Shown piece after piece: positions 39,628 to 64,000 of a stretch of 64,000 nucleotides of DNA. The notes beneath the pieces were generated by a model. It was not told where the DNA came from. It saw nothing but the letters and a program-made list of their open reading frames with translations, and did no database searches. This DNA comes from Xiphias gladius (Eukaryota; Chordata; Actinopteri; Istiophoriformes; Xiphiidae), in NCBI RefSeq assembly GCF_016859285.1, contig NC_053417.1, positions 23,579,206 through 23,643,205 of the forward strand. Direction: 5' to 3'. Position numbers and translations under genes: made by a program. Each line of letters starts with the position of its first letter. Within the stretch, counting starts at the first letter, position 1.

Positions 39628-40141
39628 TACAGTCCTGTCCAAACGTTTTAGGGCATAGCGATACCATCAGGTAGGCGTCTGATTGATGCAAAATTTATTC
39701 TGCAGCATGCGACATCGACGCCAAACATACAGCCGGAGTCACAGAGACCTATCTTCAGAGACAAGAAGAACAAGGAGTCCTGCAACAGATGGTCTGGCCC
39801 CCACAGAGTCCTGATCTGAACATCTTGGAGTCAGTCTGGGATCACATGAAGAGACAGAAGACACAGAGACAGACTAAATCCACAGGAGAACTGTGGCGAG
39901 TTCTCCAAGATGCTTGGAACAACCTACCTGCCAAGTACCTTGAAAAACTGTGCACAAGGAGAACCGGTGCTGTTTTAAACGCAAAGGGTGATCGCACCAA
40001 TTGCTGACTTGATTCAGGTTTTTTTTCTGTTGCCTGCAGTTTGTATGAAGTTCACTGATAAATAACAACTGTTTGTTGGATTATTTTTGAAAGCATCCTC
40101 ACTTTACTTTTCGTGTCTGAAACTTTTCTCACAGCACCGTA
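39628..40141 (+). mobile_element. Internally deleted Tc1-like transposon with both ends
   Basis: The left end TACAGTCCTGTCCAAACGTT and the right end (reverse complement TACGGTGCTGTGAGAAAAGT) are inverted repeats of Tc1 type. The interior keeps only the transposase C-terminus in one frame (39789-40007): PPQSPDLNILESVWDHMKRQ, which holds the last catalytic acidic residue, then DAWNNLPAKYLEKLC. The N-terminal DNA-binding domain and first catalytic residues are missing, so it is inactive. Same family as 11636-11936. Confidence 0.85.
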
Positions 40142-40829
40142 TGATGTTGAAAGCATCCGTCTGGGTCGCTTCTGTTCCTGTTTCTTTGTATTTCTAGATG
40201 AAAATCATATGGTGTTCTCCCCTCGCTGCTGGATGGATGAGGCTATGTAAAGCACTGCTGTAACGTGTGATCTGACCTTTTGGTGTAGGCTCACTGCTAA
40301 AATGAATTACATACACTCGCCTTATTAACTGCATCTGTCAGAATTAGTAATCTGATAAGGCAGTACACATTTAACTTTTATACTACATTGGTGATTGCAC
40401 ACAGAGGTGCTGCGATAACCTAGCTGCGTTCAGCCACACCCCCAGCTCTGCGGCTGTGGTCACCGCGGTGTGTCACATGAGGTGGAGGCAGCTAACCTGA
40501 GTCACTAAACATCTGTCCTGCCGCGGGGGAGGGAGTGGTGACTAACCAGCCATAATGCTTTTCTCTTTAAGTTTACTCCTCTGAGAGGTTCATGTGCACT
40601 CAACGCAGACTCGGTGAAGAATAATAAAACCAATTCAGCCATTTCAGGGCCCTCGTGGTTGGAGATGCAGGGAGAGTAGACACCACACAAAAGTCAGTTT
40701 CCTTTTCAAATACGGAGCATTCAGAAAGTTTATGCACATTTAATTTGAAGTTGCAAGCGGTTGCAATATCATGTATTGATGTAACTAAACACCACTGTGT
40801 TGACTGGGTATTCTGACATTTGTAGCCAC

Positions 40830-41380
40830 GCTAGCAGCACAGCTTTTGTGATGGGAATGTTTGTCCGTCTGTCCGCCACTTTGGGTCAGACTGAAGCACC
40901 TCAGCAACTATCAGATGTCCTCTCCTGAATGGAAATTAAAAATGGACTTTCGTGACTCTCTTGATTCGGCTACTTGCCGTCGGTCAAATCTGGCCACACT
41001 TTTTTTTTAAAGTCTACTAGATGGACCGGGAGAAAACTCCATTCAGACATTCATGGTTCCCTGATGATGAACCCTGAAGAATTTGGTGATCCCCCTCACG
41101 TTCCCTCTAGCGCCACAGTGAAGGTGGTAATCGTGGTTTCACGACAACTACTGGATGGATTGCCATGAAATTGACATTCAGGTTGACCCCAGGATCAAAT
41201 GTTAGTAGCGTTGGTAATCCTTTAAATTTTCATCTTGCACTATCCGCCAAAGTTACTGTAAAAAAGAATTAAGTTTTATGACCAAAGACCTAAAAAACTA
41301 ATGACATTCTCATCATCCTCAGTTGTACTTTGTGTTTAGTTCTGTTTAGCTAATGTTAGCATGATGCCATGGTACCAGAT
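40830..41380 (+). repeat. Dispersed fish repeat (TTGTCCGTCTGTCCGCCACTTT type)
   Basis: Contains TTGTCCGTCTGTCCGCCAC, ACATTCATGGTTCCCTGATG, TGGTGATCCCCCTCACGTTC, GCGCCACAGTGAAGG, CTACTGGATGGATTGCCATG and CTAATGACATTCTCATCATC, a set of words I recognise from an abundant fish interspersed repeat. Non-coding. Confidence 0.65.
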
Positions 41381-41513
41381 GGTTTGACTAAGAGCTGAGT
41401 GGAGGTTGCTCTTCACTCAGATGGTTAGCTAACATCACTTTTGTGATTTTGTTTGTTCAGTTGATCATCCACTTTATATTTATACATTTCCTCTGTCATT
41501 GTGTGTCTGCCAG

Positions 41514-41581
41514 AATGACAGACGCCCGCATGAAAGACAAAGACGCCCAGCTGGTCACGGCCCAGTGACTGAATGGATTAG
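41514..41581 (+). other. Exon-like orphan segment with a 17-codon ORF
   Basis: A pyrimidine-containing acceptor (GTGTGTCTGCCAG) precedes and a consensus donor (TTAG then GTGAGT) follows 68 bases that hold ATG ACA GAC and end in a stop within the segment. It could be a 5' or lncRNA exon. There is no family match and no neighbouring exon identified, so this is only a candidate. Confidence 0.2.
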
Positions 41582-42345
41582 GTGAGTTGCTCTTACTGCA
41601 CGTCTTCCTCATTACAAGGGCTAAATATGGACGTTGAGTTCATGACAGACAAGAGGCTGTTCATCATCAGATGACTTATGACTGCAAACATCACTTTGAT
41701 GCACTGTAGCCCGAGGAAAGCGTAGACATGTTACGCAAAACAAATGTTCCTGCCTTTGTTCACACAAAAAAAAGTAAAGAGTTAAGTTGCCACAGTCATC
41801 GTCAAAATTATAGATGGGGAAATTATCCTGTAAATGACAAGGCTAAAATTGGACTGTGAGTAGAGTAAGTAGAATTAAATGCAGTAAACTGTTTCAGTGG
41901 TGTGCTCCGTCATCCTACATGCTCTGTCATCCTACACAGTCATTGTTCACGCAATGACTTACGCGTTGTTGTTCTAACTCATCAAACAAATTGCAGATTA
42001 TCTTAAAAGGAGCCTCACACACGCTTATTTTTTTTCTCATTTTTACCCTGTGCCTATACAATAACTGAATAACAACTAAACACGTGCATATGTAGTGGTT
42101 ATTAATCAGTAATGAACTTTTTTATACCGGGTTAATCAATCAAAAAAATAAATAAAAAAAAATCTTTGATATTTTTACCATGAGGTTTGCTTGGAGAGAG
42201 AGTATAAGAGAAGATAATTTCCTACATGGTTGTTTGGGTCTTTACTATGCCCTAAACTGGCTTGGAGTTAAAGTTTTTATTTTTTCTAAAAAAACAACAC
42301 ATTTATAAAACATGTGTTAGATTCGTATCTGAGGGCAATGGATGG

Positions 42346-42580
42346 GTTATCCAGACTCACTAAACAGGGCCCTGATCCTTATATGTTTAAATGAAAATAC
42401 AGTTTTTGTTGTTGTTGCCTATTTTATCAGCACATCATGTTTATTAGACTGCTAACTATTCATTTATGAGACATAAATCACTGATTATAGTTGTTGTAAC
42501 AAGGTCATGTTTATTGGGATTTACACAAGCCTGCACTTTTACGATTAGGTATCATCTTTTATTGCCACATGCAGTAAATG
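42346..42580. repeat. Diverged direct repeat, copy A (partner 45835-46040)
   Basis: Shares GGTTATCC, TTGTTGTTGTTGCC, TTGTTGTAACAAGGTCATGT and GGATTTACACAAGCCTG in the same order and orientation with 45835-46040, where they lie inside a candidate hAT-like element. Confidence 0.8.
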
Positions 42581-43031
42581 CTGTTGTTTGTTGGGGAGAA
42601 GCCTGGTGATGGTTGAGCCGTTACCTGAAAGAAAACGAGACAGAGCCCATGTTAAGGAAACTCTCGTCTCAAACTGACTGGATTTCACTCAAAGGAGGGA
42701 GTTTATGGAGCAGTTGCAGTGAGGAACTGAAAATGTAAGTTAAAAAAAAAAGTAATTTTAGGAAAAAAATATAGGTTTAGAATGACTTTAGCATTCATAT
42801 GGTAAGCGATAAATTAAAATGATGTCTTTTTGATGTCAAATAGTTTGTGTTCTGAAAAAACGGCTGGTGCAACAGGCTGCAGCTTCAGCGTACACCTTTA
42901 TCGGCCTTTAGAAAATCTTTATGCTGTGTTCTATTGTTTTCTGCTGTACTGTTCTGTTGGGGGTAAAGTACCTTTTGATGATGTATTTCCTCTAATCCCG
43001 AATTGTTCGTGTAGCTTTTTACGGACCAAAA

Positions 43032-43785
43032 TAAATTTCAGTGGTAGAGGAAGTATGCAGATCCTTTATTGAAGCAAAAGTAAAAATACCACAATGTAAA
43101 AATACTCAAGTTTCAACTAAAAGCCTGTAAGTGATATTAAAAATGTGGTAAAAGTACTCACTATTCAGCCAAAATGGCCTCTGTTGTGTTACATTATTAT
43201 ATTAGTAGTTCATTATTACCTCCACCAAGGAAGTTATGTTCTAACCCGTGTCCGTGTGTTGGTTTGTTGGTTTGTCGGTCGGTTTATATGTCAGCAGGAT
43301 TACGCAAAAACTACCGAACCGATTTGCACCAAACTTGGTCGAGAGATGGGACATGGGCCGGGGAAGAACCCGCTCAATTTTGGGGCGGACCTGAATCATC
43401 TACTGTAAATTTGAATTTTTTTCTCTGGAGTATGGTGTATGTTTTTTCACACGGGCCTCGGCGGAGGTCTGCACTGTACTGAGTGCCCCTTCTAGTTACT
43501 GATGCATTCACCTCACCTGTAAGCAGCATAGTAATGTTGTTGCTGGCCATCCATTTTATGCATTGTTGGGTGGTCTAACTTACTGATCAGCAATACATCG
43601 TATTTATATGCTCATTATAGGTTCTTAGAATTTTAATCTTCAAAGTAAATGTATAGTGTAGTAGAAAGTACAGTATTTCCGCCTGAAATGTAGTGGAGGA
43701 GAAGTGTAAAGGAGAAAAAAAAAATTAAAAATAAAGTACATCAATACTGTACTTGAGTAGATGTACTTAGTTTCCACCATTTTAC
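43032..43785 (+). mobile_element. hAT-like non-autonomous element carrying a nested insertion
   Basis: The left end GTGGTAGAGGAAGTATGCAG then ATCCTTTATTGAAGC and the right end GTAGATGTACTTAGTTTCCA then CCAT are inverted relatives (TGGTGGAAA...ACT type). A second, unrelated element interrupts it at about 43211-43497. No coding capacity. Confidence 0.6.
43211..43497 (+). mobile_element. Nested non-autonomous repeat (CACCAAGGAAGTTATG type)
   Basis: Starts CCTCCACCAAGGAAGTTATG, includes CAGCAGGATTACGCAAAAAC, GATTTGCACCAAACTTGGT and GATGGGACATGGGCCGGGGA, and ends GGCGGAGGTCTGCACTGTAC then GAGTGCCCCTTCTAGTTA. I recognise these words from an abundant fish repeat. Its open frames (43145-43482) are repeat artefacts. 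Confidence 0.65.
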
Positions 43786-44907
43786 AATCTATTTTTGTGC
43801 CTCTCCACCTCAGCGTCGTTTTCAGCATTGAAGTGTGTGACGGTATCATTAAAGTGTCTCCGCCGTCACAGTCTTCACCCATGTTTGTCAAACGTCGGCT
43901 TCCTCTTCTCCCTCTGCTGGCTTTAGAGAGAAGTAGATCAAAGCTGAATCAGAGTATTAAAAACATAAAAGCCCGACTGACGTTTTCTCAGGCTGCAACA
44001 AGGACACACTGTGGGTGGACAATGTTGTTAAAAACGCAAACTAAAATTGGCTGGTCTACGTGTTAAATGGTCAGTGAATATGTTGTATGGGTCAGCGCAC
44101 CGAAGACAAGCAGCTGCTGCAGAGTAATACAGTATACTAGTGGAGACTGTTGAATAGTCTCTGTATTTCTAGTCCTTATGAGACTCTATGGTTTGGTAGC
44201 AGCCTCCTTTAAAGGAATTTCATTTGTCTTCACATTAGGAGCCCCACGAGCTGTTTCACTCCCTACTGTGAAGAGAGGGAAATTTCCGCCGCCCACAAAA
44301 GACTTCACAATGGAGTCAGGAGGAAATGTGTGCACCATATTGTAACACTGGGTTTATTCATGTTTCACAACTTCGTTTCAGGCCATTTGCGAGTGGCTCG
44401 TTGGTCCGATGATCAGGAAAAATTACACGAGCAATCACGGCGCCGCTCGAAAAATAACCACCACACCACAAGCCACAAGCCAAATCCACGTGTTCGGTGG
44501 CTGATTTGTCTGAGCAGAAACTCTGCGTCCGTTGCGAGGATGCATTTCACTTTTTCGGCTCAAGTTGCTGGAGTTGCTCTTTTTTTTTTTTTTTTTCTTG
44601 GCGTTACGAGATCGTGAACCACAAAAACTGAGAACGAGAAGACAGATGAGAAAAAAAAAAAAAAAGAACAAAGATCTCTCTGCAAGTTCCATTTGAACAA
44701 GATTAAGAAGATAATAGAGGCTGTGTTTGTGTCAGTAGCTTCAAGAAATATACCACAATACGTTTTACCCTGATTAAAACTCACTTATAGACCGACTTCC
44801 TAGTGTGCCCTGGGACGAACATTTGTTGTTGGGCCCTTATTGACCTCCACTATACGTGGTAGTTTCATTATTTTCTCAGGCGTCCAGAAACCAACCAGTA
44901 CTCTAGA

Positions 44908-45190
44908 GCTGACACGGCAACAACTTTGATAACTGATTATCGGTTTGAGTCATTTTTAAGCCAAATGCCAAAAATTCACTGGTACCAGCTTCTCAAATGT
45001 GAATATTTGCTTCTTTCTTACTTTTCTATGATAGTAAACAAAAGGTTTTGGGGTTGTTTTTTTAATGTTTGTTAAACAACAAAAGCAATTTGAATATGTT
45101 CCCTTGGGCTTCAGGGAATAATGACAGGCCCTTTTCCCTATTTTCTGACATTTTATTGAATGAACAATAAATCGATTATTAAAGAAAATA
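44908..45190 (-). repeat. Dispersed fish repeat, AGGGCTGCA family, copy 5
   Basis: Shares GGTACCAGCTTCTCAAATGT, GTGAATATTTGCTTCTTTCT and TATTTTCTGACATTTTATTG with the other copies listed. Non-coding. Confidence 0.6.
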
Positions 45191-45571
45191 ACTGTCAGAC
45201 CTTTTGATTTAAAAATTGCAGTCTTACAATAATCCTGTAATGGAAAAATTCTACCTCGTCTGAGGTTTTCTGTGTGTTTATAACTTGACACAGAAAAAAA
45301 TGAATGCACTTTAATACACTTGGAGTCCCTCCTCAACCTCTAATTGAGTATGGAGCCATTGTTGATATCGTACAGTGGTTTAAATTACCAGAAAATTTGC
45401 ATTTAATCAAATTATGTAGAGTAAACCTAATGTTTTTGGGGGCCCGTCTCCCGGTTGATAATCCAGCCTTTCACGTCAGCAATACAATGGTTTTAAATAA
45501 ACCAACAGAACCACTTTATGGTGCAGCACCCTCAAAGAGGCCATCAAGACGGCTTGATAACAGGGGTCCTA

Positions 45572-46154
45572 AAGCAGGCGTCAGCAATCAGGTTCAACCG
45601 TGGGCCAGTTTTATTTCCAGTATTGTTCAATTGCGAGCGAACGTTATTTTAAAAGTGTGGTGGAGATGTAGCCCTTTATGTCGTCTTTTTTAGTTTCTTT
45701 TTTTCTATAACTTTTTTAGGACTGTATCTGAAGGCGGTGTCATTTTCCCCATTAGAAACAAATACTCATACACAAATGCACGCTGTGTCTTGTACTACAA
45801 GTCTTCTACAAGTCTTAAAATGTAGCTGACTGGTTATCCATTCTCCATAAACAGTGACGTGATCCATTTATGCCAGAACAAAAATAAAGTTATTGTTGTT
45901 GTTGCCTTTTTTTAATCTGCAAAATGTGTCTATTAGACTTTTTTTTTGAGATGCAAATCATGAATTATATTTGTTGTAACAAGGTCATGTTTATCAGGAT
46001 TTACACAAGCCTGTTATTTACATTGTTACCTGCAGTAGATACACATGTATGAAAAAAGTATGCAAAGGTTTTGATTTATCCTTTAGATAGGGAACACTTC
46101 AGGTTTAACTGGAGGGCCAGATTTGCCCTACACCCTGCTATTTGCCTACCACTG
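45572..46154 (+). mobile_element. Candidate hAT-like non-autonomous element
   Basis: The left part (AGCAGGCGTCAGCAATCAGG, then GTGGGCCAG) and the right part (reverse complement CAGTGGTAGGCAAATAGCAG, then GGCCCTCC) resemble the CAGGGGTxxxCAA ends with GGCC words that are common in hAT elements. The interior has no transposase. Contains the repeat shared with 42346-42580. Confidence 0.45.
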
Positions 46155-47440
46155 GACTGAAGGATACAGCTGGCTCATGCTGCGTATTTGACCCTTTTCA
46201 TTCCTGCCATGGATATTTTATGGTCACATGATAATGGATCTAATCCTGGCAGCGCCTGCTGTCATTAGCTTCCTCTGCAACCTCACATACAGTTTTAAAG
46301 AGTAGGACTGTGGCTAATTATGTGGTGCATTGAGACCTTAAGTCTTAGAAAACATATGTCTTAAAAGCATGTTGAGCTTTAGCTGTGAAACAAGGCATTT
46401 CTTTTTATTTTAAACTGAGGTTTACGAAGTTTGCCCCCCCCTTTTAAAGTCAGTAATTGCTTTTAAATAGGCTGTGAAATCTACTCCTGAAAATAATGCA
46501 TCACACTGAATTTGTAGCTTTAAACTGGTTTTGTCAAATAATGAGCTGAAGGGGAAGTAATAGTCCCTCCTCCTTTTCTGGAGGCCACAACGACATTTTG
46601 TTAGAGTTAAAAGTGTACTTTCATAAGGCATGTAATGCGCATGATTCAGCTAAATATACTCTAGGTATAAAGAAGAATAAAGGATTATTAAAACTCCGAA
46701 GAGTATTCCCTTTTAAATCATGTTTAGGAGGACATCTAGTGGGTTCTTTCTACCATGTTCACGTCAAGGGACCAGATTTCTCCATAGAACAAAAGGGCTT
46801 TATTCCACAATATAAACTTGTAACATCTTCAGCTAAACCCGAGTCCCTCCCACAGTATGCTTTGCCAGGTTACATGCTGTGGATGTACATGTCAGCGGGG
46901 ACTTTTTTTCCTTCATCCTGCTACATTTCGACTCCACAGCAGTGAACCATCCACCTGCCTAGCCTTCTGTATATTACACCATCGCTAAAGAACCAACACA
47001 ACTCAGTGGAGATCAAGCCAATAAGTCAATTCAGACAAAAATTATTGCTCAGATAAATAAACCTATTCTACAAAAAAAAAAAAAAAAAAAAAAAGGGGGG
47101 GTGGGTAATTATATTAAGATGAATGTACTAAACACTGGATTTCAAAAGGAAAGAAATGTTATAATTTTTTAGGGGGGTAGGTGATGAGAACCTTGACTTC
47201 TGTCCCCTTAGCTCTGGTTTAACATGCAAGGAGGTTCCAGAGAAGACAATATTAACCCTTGATTAACCCGCTTTACTGGGTGCATCATGTTGTAAGACTC
47301 CTTTGCGCCAATGTAATGGAATCCCATGCAGCACACTTCACATCCTGTGTTTTGTTTTTTGTTATTTCCATTTAGACAACCACAAACAATTCATAAGAAG
47401 AAAGAAATATATATAATATATATATATATATATATGTAAA
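46155..47440. other. Probable kdm5b 3' UTR and spacer, no gene recognised
   Basis: AT-rich. Open frames at 45304-45693 and 46598-46945 (plus strand) have no family resemblance I can name. TTTATT at 46799-46804 reads AATAAA on the minus strand and is a candidate kdm5b poly(A) signal about 880 bases past the stop. A poly-A tract (47071-47094) with a following G run and a TA microsatellite (47410-47436) are present. Confidence 0.45.
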
Positions 47441-47685
47441 AATACAAAAAAAAAAAAAAAAAAACTAAACATTATAGTTCTGGACAACAAGTCAAAGAGG
47501 AGATAGCACCGTTGTTACAAAAGGGTCGGACAGATGGGACAGGAGTGGGGTTGGGGTTTTGGGGATACAGGATCAGTGACACATCCAGACTGGTGGCTTC
47601 AATAACGGGCTGACGACAGGCAGACCTCTTCCGCCATCCTTCAGAAAAAAAAAAAAAAGGAAAAAAAAAAATCACTGCTTTCTCT

Positions 47686-62802
<15,117 letters not shown>

Positions 62803-63693
62803 CTGAACAGCAACAAAAATACACATGATGGCACATGAAGGACATTATAACATATAGCCTAGATAGTTTGATAATGATTTTCATTCTTGCATTGATAAGT
62901 GATGTTGCCAAGTGTCTTTGTTTTTCATTTCAAGAGTGTCCACTTGTGACAACCTTTTTTTCAAAGCATGGATCCAAATTTCATAAATTTTCATAGTATT
63001 TAACCCATATTTACCCATGACTTATCTGAAATTAGGTAGACAAGCAAAGCATACGACTAGATGGTTGCGGGTTTTTGAACTGATGTTAGAATCAAGTTTG
63101 GCAGAAAACCAAGGCCTGCTGATACTGACAGAAGTGAGCAGTGAGTGAGCAGAGTGTGATCCTTTCCAGTTTATAGCTCAACACTTCACTCGATATTTGT
63201 GTCAATACCACACGCGGCCTAGCATGTACAATGACAAAACCCTATCAAACAAGCAGCAGAAACCCAAATCTTGTTTTAAGTCGGTAGCCAACATACCCCA
63301 GTGGCACACAAAATGGCCAGATGGAAGACTCACTCACCAGCCCAGCTTACCACAAAGCCAACATGGAGGACAACACCCTACAACACAGGCTTATACATGA
63401 ACATGGCTCATCTACAAGAGACAAGAGATCATAATGACGTGCAACACAACTGCAATGTTGGGTAATGTGACGGGTTAAACCACAACTTCAAAAGTCACCT
63501 CTAGTTATTAGGCAAGAATAGGGATCTTGGTAATTAAATAACCCAGTGTATTCTTGACTCAAGCATGGGGCAATTTATTTGACACTTCAACATAAAAGGG
63601 AATATAACGATTATTTAGCCTGGCTCATGAGATAAATACAGGCTGCTTCAGTTATTCATTAGAAAATTTCAGTTTGACCGAGAAGTGATGGAT

Positions 63694-63744
<51 letters not shown>

Positions 63745-64000
63745 GTACACTGACTGACCCAACTGGTCATGATGCTCTTCAACAAATAATCCATAATTAA
63801 CTGCAGGGCTGGCAGGACATTGAAGGACAAAAAGGAAGACGTGCTAAAATTCATGTTTATCTTATCATTATATCACCACAATATTCTACGCAGTCGAATA
63901 GCTTCCGCATAGCCACCTATGTCAAAGCCGTGTGCTAAATTATGACAGGTTGAGCTTTTAGCTGTTAGTTAGCACACCAGCCAAGTGGCTCAATGACCGA
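62803..64000 (-). other. kdm5b: Part of kdm5b first intron
   Basis: No JmjN-like coding sequence is visible on the minus strand before the 62802 acceptor, and there is no CpG-rich promoter, so the first exon must lie beyond the window. Contains a CA microsatellite (63696-63741). Confidence 0.6.
63696..63741. repeat. (CA)n microsatellite
   Basis: Pure CA run of about 23 units within the kdm5b first intron. Confidence 0.95.

Noticed and set aside
45304-45693. 129-residue open frame on the plus strand
   Set aside because: No recognised family, no splice partners, and its 3' part runs into the candidate hAT-like element. A protein search would be needed to revive it.
46598-46945. 115-residue open frame on the plus strand
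   Set aside because: Not recognised, AT-rich, and placed in the probable 3' UTR of kdm5b on the opposite strand.
47472-47675. Minus-strand open frame just beyond the kdm5b stop
   Set aside because: KDM5B is known to end with the PHD3 tail seen here (MRK and stop); the extra frame has no similarity and starts in a poly-T tract, so it is 3' UTR.
62803-64000. Search for the kdm5b JmjN first exon
   Set aside because: No CPVFEPSWEEF-like coding or CpG-rich segment is present; the exon is outside the window.

Overview
This window is nuclear DNA from a bony fish, most likely a spiny-rayed teleost. The genes are split into many short exons with GT-AG introns. The encoded proteins match vertebrate families. 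The introns and spacers are full of CA/GT microsatellites and of repeats typical of fish genomes: Tc1-like transposons, a LINE fragment, and small hAT-like and other non-autonomous elements. I saw no bacterial operons, CRISPR arrays, tRNA or rRNA genes.

Five protein-coding genes can be read. (1) Positions 905-6810, plus strand: the 3' seven coding exons of adrm1 (Rpn13, proteasome ubiquitin receptor); the exons for its N-terminal ubiquitin/Rpn2-binding domain lie before the window. (2) 8874-17197, minus: a complete cables2 in nine coding exons (cyclin-box adaptor for CDK and Abl kinases), tail-to-tail with adrm1. (3) 22639-26889, minus: a complete xkr7 in three exons (XK-family multipass membrane protein). 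(4) 31746-35694, minus, with a non-coding first exon near 39457: a complete Rap1-type small GTPase in six coding exons. (5) 47686-62802, minus: kdm5b (JARID1B/PLU-1 histone H3K4 demethylase), 27 coding exons from just before ARID to the stop; the JmjN first exon lies beyond the right edge.

The spacers at 6811-8873, 17311-22580, 26890-31745 and 39530-47440 carry repeats and candidate regulatory sequence but no further gene I can support. The genes do not form one pathway: they cover protein turnover, cell-cycle adaptor signalling, a membrane protein, integrin/adhesion signalling and chromatin. Human counterparts of adrm1 and cables2 lie close together on chromosome 20q and XKR7 is also on 20q, while KDM5B is on 1q, so the window probably spans a teleost rearrangement join.

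The most notable unexplained structures are a 128-bp near-perfect hairpin in an adrm1 intron (3051-3178), a possible in-frame alternative acceptor pair in kdm5b (51107 versus 50993), a cables2 intron made almost wholly of one Tc1-like element (12879-13820), a G-tract array upstream of xkr7, and an exon-like orphan segment at 41514-41581. I did not find convincing evidence of an undescribed multi-gene system.
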